A stretch of DNA of 64,000 bases from JBBDMC01 sp963826055. Lineage in GTDB: Bacteria > Pseudomonadota > Alphaproteobacteria > Rhizobiales > Kaistiaceae. This document shows, one piece after another, positions 44,330 through 52,830 of this stretch. Numbering within the stretch: the first letter of the stretch is position 1; each line of letters opens with the position of its first letter. The DNA is taken from assembly GCA_963826055.1 (NCBI GenBank), contig CAWGVO010000009.1, positions 434,001 to 498,000 on the forward strand, given 5' to 3'. A program made the translations under genes and the position numbers. A model generated the notes under the pieces. That model was not told the DNA's origin. It searched no databases and worked only from the letters and a program-made list of their open reading frames with translations.

Positions 44330-45141
44330 GGTGTCGTGCCGGACTTGAGCTGCTGCCAGTTGTTCTGCTGGGCGAGCATCTGCTTGAGATAGGCGATGTT
44401 GGCCGCCGCCTGCTCCGGCGAAAGCTCCTCGCTGGCAATCTTCTTGGCCTCGTCGAAGCGGCCCTCGAGCCCCACCACCAGCGCGAGATTCTGCCGCACC
44501 CGGCTGTCGGCACCGGGCGCCGCGATCGCCTTGCGCAGAAGTTCCTCCGCCCGGTCGAGCTCACCCGTCAGCACGTACGACATGCCGTAGTTCGACAGCA
44601 CCGTCGGATCGGTCGGCGCCAGACCCAGGGCCTGCTCGTAGAGCTTGCGCGCGTCACCGTGCTGGCCCATCTGGTCCAGGATCGCGGCCTCGGCCGAGAT
44701 CAGCTTCCAGTCTGGCCGGTCGGCCGTCTCGGCGCGCCGGATGGCGTCGAGCGCCTGTTGCAGCATGCCCGCGTCGGCGAGCGCCTTGCCGTAGGCGGCG
44801 AGAACGTCGCGATCCTTGGGGAACTTGAGCGCCGTCGCCTGCAGAACCGTCACCGCCTGGTCGCCGCTGCCGGTCCGCCTGAGCGCCGCCGCGTAGTTGA
44901 GGGCGATGTCCTTGTCCTTGGGGTTCTTCTCGTAGCGGTCGCCCCAGTATTGCACCGCGTCGGCGAAGTCCTGCTGCGTCATCGGGTTGGATGGGGGAGG
45001 CAGCGAGGCGGTCGCCGATTTGTCGATGGCGGCCGTCTTGGGGTTGGCGCAGCCGGCAAGGGCGACGGCGAGGGAGATGGGAACGAGGACGGCGCCGCGC
45101 TTCAGCGCAGCTGTTAACCCGGAATGGCTGAGAACGGTCAT
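44320..45141 (-). CDS. tadD: Tad-associated TPR lipoprotein TadD
   Basis: 273 residues from ATG 45141. Lipobox LAGC (Cys about 31) after a signal sequence, then tetratricopeptide repeats from about residue 70 to 250 (for example DIALNYAAALRRTGSGDQAV and DPTVLSNYGMSYVLTGELDR). TadD lipoproteins support secretin or pilus assembly. It faces the main operon and has its own promoter region with paired GTTAAC sites. Confidence 0.9.
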   Translation of the reverse strand: MTVLSHSGLTAALKRGAVLVPISLAVALAGCANPKTAAIDKSATASLPPPSNPMTQQDFADAVQYWGDRYEKNPKDKDIALNYAAALRRTGSGDQAVTVLQATALKFPKDRDVLAAYGKALADAGMLQQALDAIRRAETADRPDWKLISAEAAILDQMGQHGDARKLYEQALGLAPTDPTVLSNYGMSYVLTGELDRAEELLRKAIAAPGADSRVRQNLALVVGLEGRFDEAKKIASEELSPEQAAANIAYLKQMLAQQNNWQQLKSGTTPSG

Positions 45142-45186
45142 TTTTCTGGACGAGCCCCCGAAAAACACGCTTTCCTGCAATATTCT

Positions 45187-45209
45187 GTTAACCCTAACGG
45201 ATGGTTAAC
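45187..45209 (-). promoter_or_regulatory. GTTAACC/GGTTAAC inverted repeat between tadD and the M17 peptidase gene
   Basis: GTTAACC (45187-45193) and GGTTAAC (45203-45209) form a 7-bp inverted repeat with a 9-bp spacer. On the tadD strand the second arm reads TTAACCAT, the same word found before cpaB. It lies 46-68 bp before the tadD start. A CtrA-type operator is inferred. Confidence 0.45.
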
Positions 45210-45255
45210 GCCGCCTGGCCGCCGCCGCTAACCCATTGAAAAACGGAGATTTCAC

Positions 45256-46641
45256 GTGCCCGATTGCCTGGTGACCACCGCTGGCAAAGCGTCTGCGGTT
45301 CCTGTGCAGGCGGTGACGCCGGATGACCTTGCGGCACTGGAAGGCGAGGTGAAACAATGGGTTGAAGCAATCGGATTCGCTGCCGGTCCCGGCGATGTCG
45401 CACTGATTCCCGGCGGCGCTGGTGGCATCTCCCGGGTGCTCCTCGGGCTGGGCGCTGCCGAATCGGGGGAGGGCGCCCGCCTGATTGCTGGCGTGCTGCC
45501 GGATGCCCTGCCGCCGGGCGCCTATGCCCTGGCGGGCGGTTTCGATGACCCGGCGCTGGCAACGCTTGCGTGGGCGCTCGGCGCCTACCGCTTCAGCCGC
45601 TACCGCGCCGATACCCGTGAGCCGCGCCGCCTCGTCGTCACCGGCGGTGTCGACGCCGCCGATGTCGGGCGCATTGCAGATGGTGTCTGGCTCGCCCGTG
45701 ATCTCATCAACACCGGCGCCAACGATCTCGGCCCGGCCGAGCTTGGCGAGGCCGCCCGCGACCTCGCCAACCGTCACGGCGCCGTCTTCTCCGAGGTTGT
45801 CGGCGCCGGCCTGCTCGCCGACAACCTGCCGCTGATCCATGCCGTCGGCGCCGCCGCGACGGAGGCCCGCGCCCCGCGGCTGATCGAGCTCGTCTGGGGC
45901 GACCCCGATGCGCCGAAGGTCACGGTCATCGGCAAGGGGGTCTGTTTCGATACCGGCGGCCTCGACCTTAAGCCGTCGAGCGGCATGCGGCTCATGAAGA
46001 AGGACATGGGCGGCGCCGCCAACGCCCTTGGCCTCGCCCACATGGTGATGGATGCCGGTCTGCCGGTGCGGCTGCGCGTCCTCATCCCCGCCGTCGAGAA
46101 CGCCGTCGCCGGTGCGGCCTTCCGCCCCGGCGACGTGTTCGTCAGCCGCGCCGGCCTCACCGTCGAGATCGGCAACACCGATGCCGAAGGCCGCCTCATC
46201 CTCGCCGATGCGCTGGCGCTCGCCGGGGAGGAGGCGCCGGAGCTGCTCGTCGACCTCGCCACCCTGACCGGCGCCGCCCGCGTTGCCCTCGGCCCCGAGG
46301 TGGTCCCGGTCTATACGCCGGACGATCGCCTGGCCGCCGATCTCGCGCGCCTTTCGGCTGCGGTCGCCGATCCGGTCTGGCGCATGCCGCTGTGGCAGCC
46401 GTACGCCTCTATGATTGGATCGAAGGTCGCCGACATTGCCAACGCCGGGTCGGGCTCATACGCCGGCTCCATCACCGCCGCCCTGTTCCTCGCCCGATTC
46501 GTGCCGGCCGGGATCCCCTGGCTCCACGCCGACATCTTCGCCTGGAACCCGTCGGGCGCGCCGGGGCGGCCGGAAGGCGGCGAAGCGCAGGCGATCCGCG
46601 CCCTTTACGCCCTCATCAGGGAGCGCTACGGCGCCTTGTGA
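45256..46641 (+). CDS. M17 leucyl aminopeptidase family protein
   Basis: 461 residues. The cytosol aminopeptidase signature NTDAEGRLILADAL is present, with metal ligands in VIGKGVCFDTGGLDLKP and KKDMGGAAN. It removes N-terminal residues from peptides using two metal ions. The N-terminal domain is short and divergent compared with PepA, nearer the PepB-like group common in alphaproteobacteria. GTG 45256 is the start, with GGAG 8 bp upstream. Confidence 0.92.
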   Translation: MPDCLVTTAGKASAVPVQAVTPDDLAALEGEVKQWVEAIGFAAGPGDVALIPGGAGGISRVLLGLGAAESGEGARLIAGVLPDALPPGAYALAGGFDDPALATLAWALGAYRFSRYRADTREPRRLVVTGGVDAADVGRIADGVWLARDLINTGANDLGPAELGEAARDLANRHGAVFSEVVGAGLLADNLPLIHAVGAAATEARAPRLIELVWGDPDAPKVTVIGKGVCFDTGGLDLKPSSGMRLMKKDMGGAANALGLAHMVMDAGLPVRLRVLIPAVENAVAGAAFRPGDVFVSRAGLTVEIGNTDAEGRLILADALALAGEEAPELLVDLATLTGAARVALGPEVVPVYTPDDRLAADLARLSAAVADPVWRMPLWQPYASMIGSKVADIANAGSGSYAGSITAALFLARFVPAGIPWLHADIFAWNPSGAPGRPEGGEAQAIRALYALIRERYGAL

Positions 46642-46720
46642 AGCGGACCCGGTGAACCGGCGGCGCCAACGCGATATATTATCAACCGCGGCTTGCGGGG
46701 GATTTGGTTGAGGCACGGCA

Positions 46721-48835
46721 ATGACAGCGGATTCGATTGAAAGCGGTGGTGGCGCGACGTCCGGCCACCGCGCCATGCGCGGCGAGCGGCGGGTCATCAC
46801 CGCGCTCTTTTGCGATGTGGTGAACTCGACCGGCCTGGCCGAAAAGCTGGATCCGGAAGACTGGACCGAGATCATGAACGGCGCTTTCGAGCAACTGATC
46901 GCGCCCATCCAGCGCTACGACGGCACGGTGGCCAAGCTCGCCGGTGATGCGGTGCTCGCCTTCTTCGGTGCGCCCGTCGCCCACGAGGACGATCCACAGC
47001 GCGCCGTGCTTGCTGCCCTCGACATGATCGCGGCGAGCCGAGTCTATCGCCAAGATGTCCGCAAGGAATACGGCATCGACTTCGACGTCCGTATCGGCAT
47101 CAACACCGGCCCGGTGGTGGTCGGTGACGTCGGCGCCAGCCGGGCGATGGAATACACCGCCATGGGTGATGCCGTGAATGTCGCCGCCCGCATGGAGCAG
47201 ACCGCCGCCCCCGGCACCATTCGCATCTCTGGCGATACCCAGCGCATCGTCGCGCCATACTTCGACCTGGAACCGCTCGGCGGCATCGAGGCCAAGGGCA
47301 AGAGCGAGCCGGTCCCCGCTTATCGGGTCGTCGCCGCGAAATCGCGCGCGGAGCGCTTTGACCGCACCGGTCATGTGGGGGCCCCAATGATCGGCCGCGA
47401 CCGCGAACTCGCCAGGCTGAAAGCCGCCATTGCCGATCTTCAGAACGGGCGCGGCGGCATCGTCGCCATCATCGGCGAGGCCGGCCTCGGCAAGAGCCGC
47501 CTCGTCGCCGAGCTTTACAAGGAGTGGCTCGCCACCGGCCGCACCGAAGAGGGCTGGGACACGGCCCATGGCGTCCCCTACGATGCCTCGCGTCCCTTCG
47601 GCCTGTTCCAGAACTTCGCCCGCAACATGTTCGGCATCGAACTCGACGATCCGCCGGACGTGATCCACAGCAAGGTCGACGCCGGGTTGCGCTCCACCGG
47701 CGCCGGCGACGACGTGGTGTCGCTGTGCAGCGTCGCGCTGGAGCGGGTCATCGCCGCCAAGGTGCTCCACGAGGCCAAGGATTTTCCCGCCGAAGCGGTG
47801 CGCAAGGATATCTTTGATACCGTTTCCCCGGCCTGGGTGGCGGCGGCTCGCGAAGGGCCGCGGGTGCTTGTCGTCGACGATCTGCAGTGGGTGGACACCG
47901 CCTCGATCGACCTCCTCATCCATCTGTTCAAGCTGGCCGAAGAGCTTCCCCTGCTGTTCGTGTGCGTCTTTCGGCCCGAGCGGCAGTCACCCGCATGGCA
48001 AGTGAAAATCAAGGGCGATACCGACTTTCCCCATCGCTACCAGGAAATCCGCCTTGAGCCCCTCGGTGCCGAGGATACCAACGCGCTGATCTCGGCGCTG
48101 CTCAACATCGCCGACCTGCCCGCCGATCTCCGCAAGCTGATTCTCGCCAGGACCGACGGCAATCCTTACTTCGTCGAGGAGGTTGTGCGCTCGCTGATCG
48201 ACCAGGGTGTCGTCGAGCACGGCAAGGACGGCCTCAAGTGGAAGGAAGGCGCGTCGGTCAGCGATATAGCCATCCCCGACAGCATCCAGGCGCTGCTGAT
48301 GGCACGCATCGACCGGCTGGACGAACAGACGAAGTCGACCTTGCAGGCGGCCTCGGTCATCGGCCGCGCATTCTACTTCCGCATCCTCGAAACCATCTCC
48401 GAGTCCGCCATCGCCCTCGACAAGCAGATCAACACGCTTGAGCGGGCCGAGCTCCTGCGCGAGGCCGCGCGCAATCCCGAACTCGAGTACATGTTCCGCC
48501 ACGACCTCGCCCGCGACGCCGCGTACAACACCATCCTCAACCGCAAGCGACGCGAGTTTCACCGGCGGGTCGCCGAGGCGATCGAGAAATTGTTCCCCGG
48601 ACAGCTTGAGGAACACGCCCATCGGCTCGCCCAGCACTTCTCGCTCGCCGGCGACCACGAAAGCGCCATGAAGTACTACGCCATGGCTGGCGAGGCAGCC
48701 GAAGGCCTGCACGCCACCTCCGAGAGCGCCGCGCACTACGCCCAGGCGCTGGATGCCGCCCGCCAGTGCAACGCCGGTGCCGAGGTGATCGCGCGGTTCC
48801 AGGCCAAGACCGCGGGGGTGCCTGCCGGTCATTGA
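46721..48835 (+). CDS. Class III nucleotide cyclase fused to a STAND-type AAA ATPase
   Basis: 704 residues. The cyclase domain (about 22-205) has the metal-binding Asp32 (LFCDVVNST) and Asp76 (AGDAVLAFFG), and the transition-state pair in AVNVAARMEQ, so it looks active. A P-loop ATPase follows (Walker A IGEAGLGKS, 252-259; Walker B VLVVDDLQWVD). The C terminus has only a short helical region (HRLAQHFSLAGDHESAMKYY, about two TPR-like units), where relatives often run past 1000 residues with many TPRs. It probably senses a protein or ligand through the STAND module and makes cAMP. The TATATT at about 46674 may be its -10 box. Confidence 0.88.
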   Translation: MTADSIESGGGATSGHRAMRGERRVITALFCDVVNSTGLAEKLDPEDWTEIMNGAFEQLIAPIQRYDGTVAKLAGDAVLAFFGAPVAHEDDPQRAVLAALDMIAASRVYRQDVRKEYGIDFDVRIGINTGPVVVGDVGASRAMEYTAMGDAVNVAARMEQTAAPGTIRISGDTQRIVAPYFDLEPLGGIEAKGKSEPVPAYRVVAAKSRAERFDRTGHVGAPMIGRDRELARLKAAIADLQNGRGGIVAIIGEAGLGKSRLVAELYKEWLATGRTEEGWDTAHGVPYDASRPFGLFQNFARNMFGIELDDPPDVIHSKVDAGLRSTGAGDDVVSLCSVALERVIAAKVLHEAKDFPAEAVRKDIFDTVSPAWVAAAREGPRVLVVDDLQWVDTASIDLLIHLFKLAEELPLLFVCVFRPERQSPAWQVKIKGDTDFPHRYQEIRLEPLGAEDTNALISALLNIADLPADLRKLILARTDGNPYFVEEVVRSLIDQGVVEHGKDGLKWKEGASVSDIAIPDSIQALLMARIDRLDEQTKSTLQAASVIGRAFYFRILETISESAIALDKQINTLERAELLREAARNPELEYMFRHDLARDAAYNTILNRKRREFHRRVAEAIEKLFPGQLEEHAHRLAQHFSLAGDHESAMKYYAMAGEAAEGLHATSESAAHYAQALDAARQCNAGAEVIARFQAKTAGVPAGH

Positions 48836-48944
48836 ACCGCCGACGCCGTGCCGACAGTCCGCCGGCCGCCTTGCTGAAACGCCCGCCACCGGATTAAATA
48901 GTTCGGGTCCGAAACGATCGCAGTGGCCTCCTGCGAGGAACCGA

Positions 48945-49295
48945 ATGCCCGCCCCGTTACGGCCGAGCCAGGCGCTCGCGCTCTGGCACGACGTTGTCTT
49001 CGATATCGTCCGTGACGGCGAGCAGGATTTGACCGCCCGCCAGATGGCGGTGCTGTTGACTGTCTACCTGGAGCCGCCGCCCCATACCGTCCGGGGCCTC
49101 GCCGCCAAGCTCGGCGTCACCAAGCCGGTCATTACCCGCGCCCTGGATTCCATGGGCCGTCTCGGCCTCCTGAGCCGCCACCGCGACGAGACCGACCGCC
49201 GCAATGTCCTCGTCCACCGCACGCTGGAAGGCGCCCTGGCGGTCGAGCGCCTGGGCGACATCGTCGTCTCCCGCCACAAGGCCCTGCCGCCGTAG
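48945..49295 (+). CDS. MarR-family winged-helix regulator
   Basis: 116 residues, shorter than most MarR proteins. The winged helix is clear: LTARQMAVLLTVYLEPPPHT, recognition helix TKPVITRALDSMGRLGLL, wing RHRDETDRRNVLV. The C-terminal dimer helices are abbreviated. ATG 48945 follows GAGGAA. The NlpC/P60 gene lies 24 bp downstream and may be co-transcribed. Ligand unknown. Confidence 0.82.
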   Translation: MPAPLRPSQALALWHDVVFDIVRDGEQDLTARQMAVLLTVYLEPPPHTVRGLAAKLGVTKPVITRALDSMGRLGLLSRHRDETDRRNVLVHRTLEGALAVERLGDIVVSRHKALPP

Positions 49296-49319
49296 CGCGA
49301 TCCTGTTACTCTTCCGCCC

Positions 49320-50186
49320 ATGACCGACCTTGAACCGCGCCTGCACGCCTTCCGCCCTGACCTCGCCGACGCCCGTCTGAAGGGCAAGGTCGCCGCTGCC
49401 CGTTTCGTCGACGGCCTCCCCCGCCGCGTGGTCGCAGACCACGCGCCCCTCAAACGAACCCCGCGGGCCGATGCGCGGCTGGAGAGCGAGGTGCTGCGCG
49501 GTGAGGTCTTCACCGTCTTCGAGGATACGTCCGAGGGGTGGTCGTGGGGCCAGCTCGAAACCGATTCGTACGTCGGCTACGTGCCGACCGATGCGCTCGC
49601 TGCCGACGCGCCCGCGCCGACCCACCGGGTGACGGCACTGCGCACCTTCGTCTACCCCGGTGCCGATATGAAGCTGCCGGCGCGGGGTTTTGTGTCGCTC
49701 GGCGCCGCACTTGCCCTGGATGGCGAAACGGAGACCCGCGGCACGCTCTATCGTTTGCTTTCCGGCGGTGAAGGCGCCGTCGTTGCCGCCCACGTCGAGC
49801 CGGTCGGTTCCCCGCCCGCCGCTGATTTCGTGGCGGTCGCTGAGCGCTTCCTCCGCGCGCCGTATCTCTGGGGCGGGCGCACCAGCCTCGGCCTCGATTG
49901 CTCGGCGCTGGTCCAGTTGTCGCTGATGACCGCCGGCAAGCCCTGCCCGCGCGATGCCGACATGCAGCAGGCGATGCTTGGCGGTCCCGTGGAAGGCAGC
50001 GTCGAGGCGCCGCTGCACCGCGGCGACCTCGTCTTCTGGCCCGGTCACGTCGCCATCATGATCGACGGCGAGTACATGGTGCACGCCTCCGGTCACCAGA
50101 TGGAAGTTGTCATCGAGGCACTGGCCGGGGCCGTCGCCCGCATCGCCGCAAAGGCGATTCCGCCCAGCGGCGTCAAACGGCTGTGA
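49320..50186 (+). CDS. NlpC/P60 cell-wall peptidase (C40 family) with SH3-like domains
   Basis: 288 residues. Bacterial SH3-like regions (about 40-160) are followed by the NlpC/P60 domain: catalytic Cys194 (LGLDCSALVQ), His243 (PGHVAIMID) and His255 (YMVHASG). Such enzymes cut peptide links in peptidoglycan or its fragments. There is no signal peptide, which fits the cytosolic dipeptidyl-peptidase VI-like group that recycles muropeptides. Confidence 0.9.
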   Translation: MTDLEPRLHAFRPDLADARLKGKVAAARFVDGLPRRVVADHAPLKRTPRADARLESEVLRGEVFTVFEDTSEGWSWGQLETDSYVGYVPTDALAADAPAPTHRVTALRTFVYPGADMKLPARGFVSLGAALALDGETETRGTLYRLLSGGEGAVVAAHVEPVGSPPAADFVAVAERFLRAPYLWGGRTSLGLDCSALVQLSLMTAGKPCPRDADMQQAMLGGPVEGSVEAPLHRGDLVFWPGHVAIMIDGEYMVHASGHQMEVVIEALAGAVARIAAKAIPPSGVKRL

Positions 50187-50196
50187 CAGCGCCCGG

Positions 50197-50277
50197 TCAA
50201 TGGAAGACCCCAAACACGTACAGCAAGATGATAATCGGGATCGGGATGCCGAGGACCCACAGCAGGATAGCGCGCAT
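50197..50277 (-). CDS. 26-residue membrane microprotein
   Basis: Reads MRAILLWVLGIPIPIIILLY and ends VFGVFH: a single hydrophobic helix broken by an IPIP turn. I recall very similar tiny proteins (MRxILLWLLGIPIPIIIL...) in many proteobacteria, so it is likely real and conserved; the function is unknown. An AGGGAG ribosome binding site lies 11 bp before the ATG, inside the 3' arm of an 8-bp hairpin. It converges on the NlpC/P60 gene. Confidence 0.68.
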   Translation of the reverse strand: MRAILLWVLGIPIPIIILLYVFGVFH

Positions 50278-50288
50278 GACAATCGGTG

Positions 50289-50312
50289 CTCCCTGACGTT
50301 GCTTTCAGGGAG
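50289..50312 (-). promoter_or_regulatory. Leader hairpin that holds the ribosome binding site of the microprotein
   Basis: CTCCCTGA, 8-nt loop, TCAGGGAG: an 8-bp perfect stem. On the transcribed (minus) strand the 3' arm carries the AGGGAG site of the 26-codon gene, so folding would hide it. This is compatible with an RNA thermosensor or other translational switch. Confidence 0.5.
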
Positions 50313-50361
50313 ATAACTCTTGCCGGGCCGCGACGGTTCCGTTGATGAACTGCCCGCTGCT

Positions 50362-50862
50362 TCACCCGATGAAATCGCGCTTGCCGATCTCGACGCCGTT
50401 GTGGCGCAGGATGTTGTAGGCGGTCGTGGCGTGGAAATAGAAATTGGGCAGCGCCGAGTTGAGGTAGTAGTCGAGGCCCTTCATCTGCCGCTCGCGTCCG
50501 CCCATCGTGAGGGTGATGGTGCGTTCGTCGCCGCCGGCGATGTCGCCCGGCTGGAAACCATGAATCGCGGCGAGCGCCTGCTCGATCCGCGCTTTCAGGC
50601 CGTCGAACGAATGTTCTATTTCGCCGAACTCCGGCAGTGCCGCGCCCGCGAGCCGCGCCGTGGCGTTGACGGCGTGGCTTGCCGCGGCCTGGACCTGGCG
50701 CCAGAACGGGAACATGTCGGGATAGAGGCGGTCGTTGATCAGCACCGACGGGTCGATCTTCTTCGCCTCGGCGTGGGCCGCCGCCTTGTCGATAAGCGCC
50801 GACAGCGCCTTCAGCCGCCGGTCGAATGTTGGCACCGCTACGTCGAAAATGGAAAGCGTCAT
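50362..50862 (-). CDS. DUF1993 family protein
   Basis: 166 residues. Opens MTLSIFDVAVPTFDRRLKAL and closes LPNFYFHATTAYNILRHNGV, the DUF1993 pattern. The predicted all-helical fold with scattered His residues resembles DinB/YfiT-like four-helix bundles. No function is established. It follows ghrA on the same strand but is separated from it by a strong hairpin. Confidence 0.85.
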   Translation of the reverse strand: MTLSIFDVAVPTFDRRLKALSALIDKAAAHAEAKKIDPSVLINDRLYPDMFPFWRQVQAAASHAVNATARLAGAALPEFGEIEHSFDGLKARIEQALAAIHGFQPGDIAGGDERTITLTMGGRERQMKGLDYYLNSALPNFYFHATTAYNILRHNGVEIGKRDFIG

Positions 50863-50901
50863 GGAATTCCTCTTGTACCGGGGCGATGGACCGCCCCCGA
50901 C

Positions 50902-50925
50902 GGTCGCCGGCGGGCGCCGGCGATC
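50902..50925 (-). terminator. Stem-loop between ghrA and the DUF1993 gene
   Basis: CGCCGGC-GGGC-GCCGGCG core, extended by three more pairs (one G-U) to a 10-bp stem. It lies 43 bp after the ghrA stop on the transcribed strand. No T-run follows. Confidence 0.45.
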
Positions 50926-50967
50926 CTGTCATCCTACTACGCGCCGATGGCGCAATCTCGCGTCACA

Positions 50968-51921
50968 TCAATAGGTGGCTGCCCGGTCGACCAGGTTCGT
51001 GAACGGCCTGCCGGCCTCGTAACCCGCCATTTGCTCGATCATCGGCGGCACCAGCTCCTTTGGCGCGCTGGTGCCTGCCGCGTGCGGGGTAATTATGACG
51101 TTCGGCGCCGCCCACAGCGGGCTCGACGCCGGCAGGGGTTCCTCCTCGAACACGTCGAGGCTGGCGCCGGCGAGCACGTTCCCGGCGAGCGCCCGGACGA
51201 TGTCTGCCTCCACCTGCAGCCCGCCCCGGCCGGCGTTGATGAGAATTGGCCCGCCGAGCGCGCCGTCGCGGGCGAGTTTGCGGAACAGCGGCATGGCCAG
51301 GATGCCGCGGGTCTCCTCGGTCAGCGGTAGCAAGCAGACGAGGATATCGGTGCGGGCGAGAAACGGGTCGAGCCCGCCGCCACCGCTGAACGCCTCGATA
51401 CCGGCGACGGCCGCCGGCCGTCGGCTCCAGCCGGCGACGCGGAAGCCAAGTCGTCTCAGCACCTCGGCCGCGTCGCGGCCAAGCACCCCCATCCCCATGA
51501 TGCCGACGCGCACTTCGCCGGCCCGCGGCTGCGGTACTTCCGCCCAGGTGCGTGTCGCTTGCTCGCGGGCGTAGGCCAGGGCCTGCCGGTGATGGGCAAG
51601 CACCTGCAGCGTCACCCATTCGGTCATCCGCTGCGTGAGGTCGTCGCTGACGATCCTGACGATCGGCACGTCCGGCAAGCCATCCTGAAAGATGAAATGA
51701 TCGACGCCGGCGCCGAGCGAGAAGATCGCCGCGAGATTGGGAAGGCTGGCGAGCATCCCCTCCGGTGGCTTCCACACCATCGCGTAACGGATCGCCGCCC
51801 GATCGGGCACGTCGGGCCACGCGAAGACCGGCCGTGCCGGGTCCGCGGCTTTCACCGCCGCCACCCACTGCTCCCGGTCCCACGGTCCGGCGGCAATCAG
51901 GATCGCGCCCTTCGTCGTCAA
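50968..51921 (-). CDS. D-2-hydroxyacid dehydrogenase, glyoxylate/hydroxypyruvate reductase A type
   Basis: 317 residues. NAD(P) motif VGIMGMGVLGRDAAEVLRRL, then WSRRP after the second strand, which suggests NADPH preference. NAGRGGLQV, a catalytic Glu in DVFEEEPLP and His in IITPHAAGTS follow. SLGAGVDHF near 70 is the GhrA substrate loop. It reduces glyoxylate and hydroxypyruvate. It is a single gene between a fatty acid hydroxylase and a DUF1993 gene. Confidence 0.9.
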   Translation of the reverse strand: MTTKGAILIAAGPWDREQWVAAVKAADPARPVFAWPDVPDRAAIRYAMVWKPPEGMLASLPNLAAIFSLGAGVDHFIFQDGLPDVPIVRIVSDDLTQRMTEWVTLQVLAHHRQALAYAREQATRTWAEVPQPRAGEVRVGIMGMGVLGRDAAEVLRRLGFRVAGWSRRPAAVAGIEAFSGGGGLDPFLARTDILVCLLPLTEETRGILAMPLFRKLARDGALGGPILINAGRGGLQVEADIVRALAGNVLAGASLDVFEEEPLPASSPLWAAPNVIITPHAAGTSAPKELVPPMIEQMAGYEAGRPFTNLVDRAATY

Positions 51922-52033
51922 TTGCGTGGGGGGTCCTTCGAGGTTCGGCGGCCGTTGTGTCCGTCTTGCGGACGTTGGCCGCCCCGACGCCCGGCGGCGT
52001 TCTCATCCACCGTAAGCCGAAAACGCGCCCGCG

Positions 52034-52756
52034 TCAGGATGGCGTCGCGCGGCGCAGCCGTGCCCCGAGGCGCGTTCGCTTCGATCGGGCCGGCGGCATC
52101 GTGCGGAAGACGAGGTCCCACAGCGGCGACGAGACGCCGTAGGCGAGCTCCGGACACCGGTAGTGATGCAACAGATGATGCCGCCACAGATACCTCAGTC
52201 CGCGCGGTGGCGGGAAGTGATGAATGCAGTAGTGCAGGCACGCATGGGCGACGTAGCCGATCAGGAACCCCGAAAAGAACATCAGGGTGGGCGTGCGAAA
52301 GATTGCAAATATCAGCCCGAACAGCACCGCGCCCACCGGAACGCCGACCAGCGGCGGCACGAAGATTTGGCTGTGGTCCTTGGGGGATTCGTGATGCGAA
52401 CCGTGCATCAAATAGCTGAGCCGGGCCCCTAGCTCGGACTCGCTCGCCAGGTGATAGACGTGGCGATGGACCAGGTATTCGAAAAGCGTCCACGCGATCA
52501 CTCCGGCGACCAGCAGTGCCGCCGCCTGCCAGACGGCCGGCACGTAGCCCTGCCAGAAATTTGTCGCGACGAGCGCCGCCGCAATGGACATGTAGATCAC
52601 GAAGGCGGTTCTTGGTGACCCTTGCGTCAGTCGTTGCGCCAAACGGCCGCTGAGCAGCCGGCCGGTCGCACGGTCGCCTTGCGATCGAACGTCACTCCCG
52701 GCCGGCGGTTGTCTGCCTGCCCCGATCCGGGGCGCATTGCTCTCTAGCGCTTTCAT
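52034..52756 (-). CDS. Fatty acid hydroxylase / sterol desaturase superfamily membrane protein
   Basis: 240 residues. Four membrane segments carry the di-iron His boxes: HRHVYH, HGSHHESPKDH, HACLHYCIHH and RHHLLHHY. These define the FA_hydroxylase superfamily, which hydroxylates fatty acids, carotenoids or sterols. The HGSHHESPKDHSQI box is close to that of bacterial 2-hydroxylases acting on lipids. Substrate not assignable. The Arg-rich C terminus is low complexity. Confidence 0.88.
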   Translation of the reverse strand: MKALESNAPRIGAGRQPPAGSDVRSQGDRATGRLLSGRLAQRLTQGSPRTAFVIYMSIAAALVATNFWQGYVPAVWQAAALLVAGVIAWTLFEYLVHRHVYHLASESELGARLSYLMHGSHHESPKDHSQIFVPPLVGVPVGAVLFGLIFAIFRTPTLMFFSGFLIGYVAHACLHYCIHHFPPPRGLRYLWRHHLLHHYRCPELAYGVSSPLWDLVFRTMPPARSKRTRLGARLRRATPS

Positions 52757-52767
52757 GATCCTCGCGC

Positions 52768-52788
52768 CGTGGCTGCATCACAGCCACG
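52768..52788 (-). terminator. Hairpin after the yej-type operon
   Basis: CGTGGCTG-CATCA-CAGCCACG, a perfect 8-bp stem 43 bp downstream of the yejF stop on the transcribed strand and just before the hydroxylase start. It is the likely end of the importer transcript; no T-tract. Confidence 0.5.
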
Positions 52789-52830
52789 TCAGTCTGGGGC
52801 AAGTCCCTCGCCCAGGCAAGGACTCCGGAC

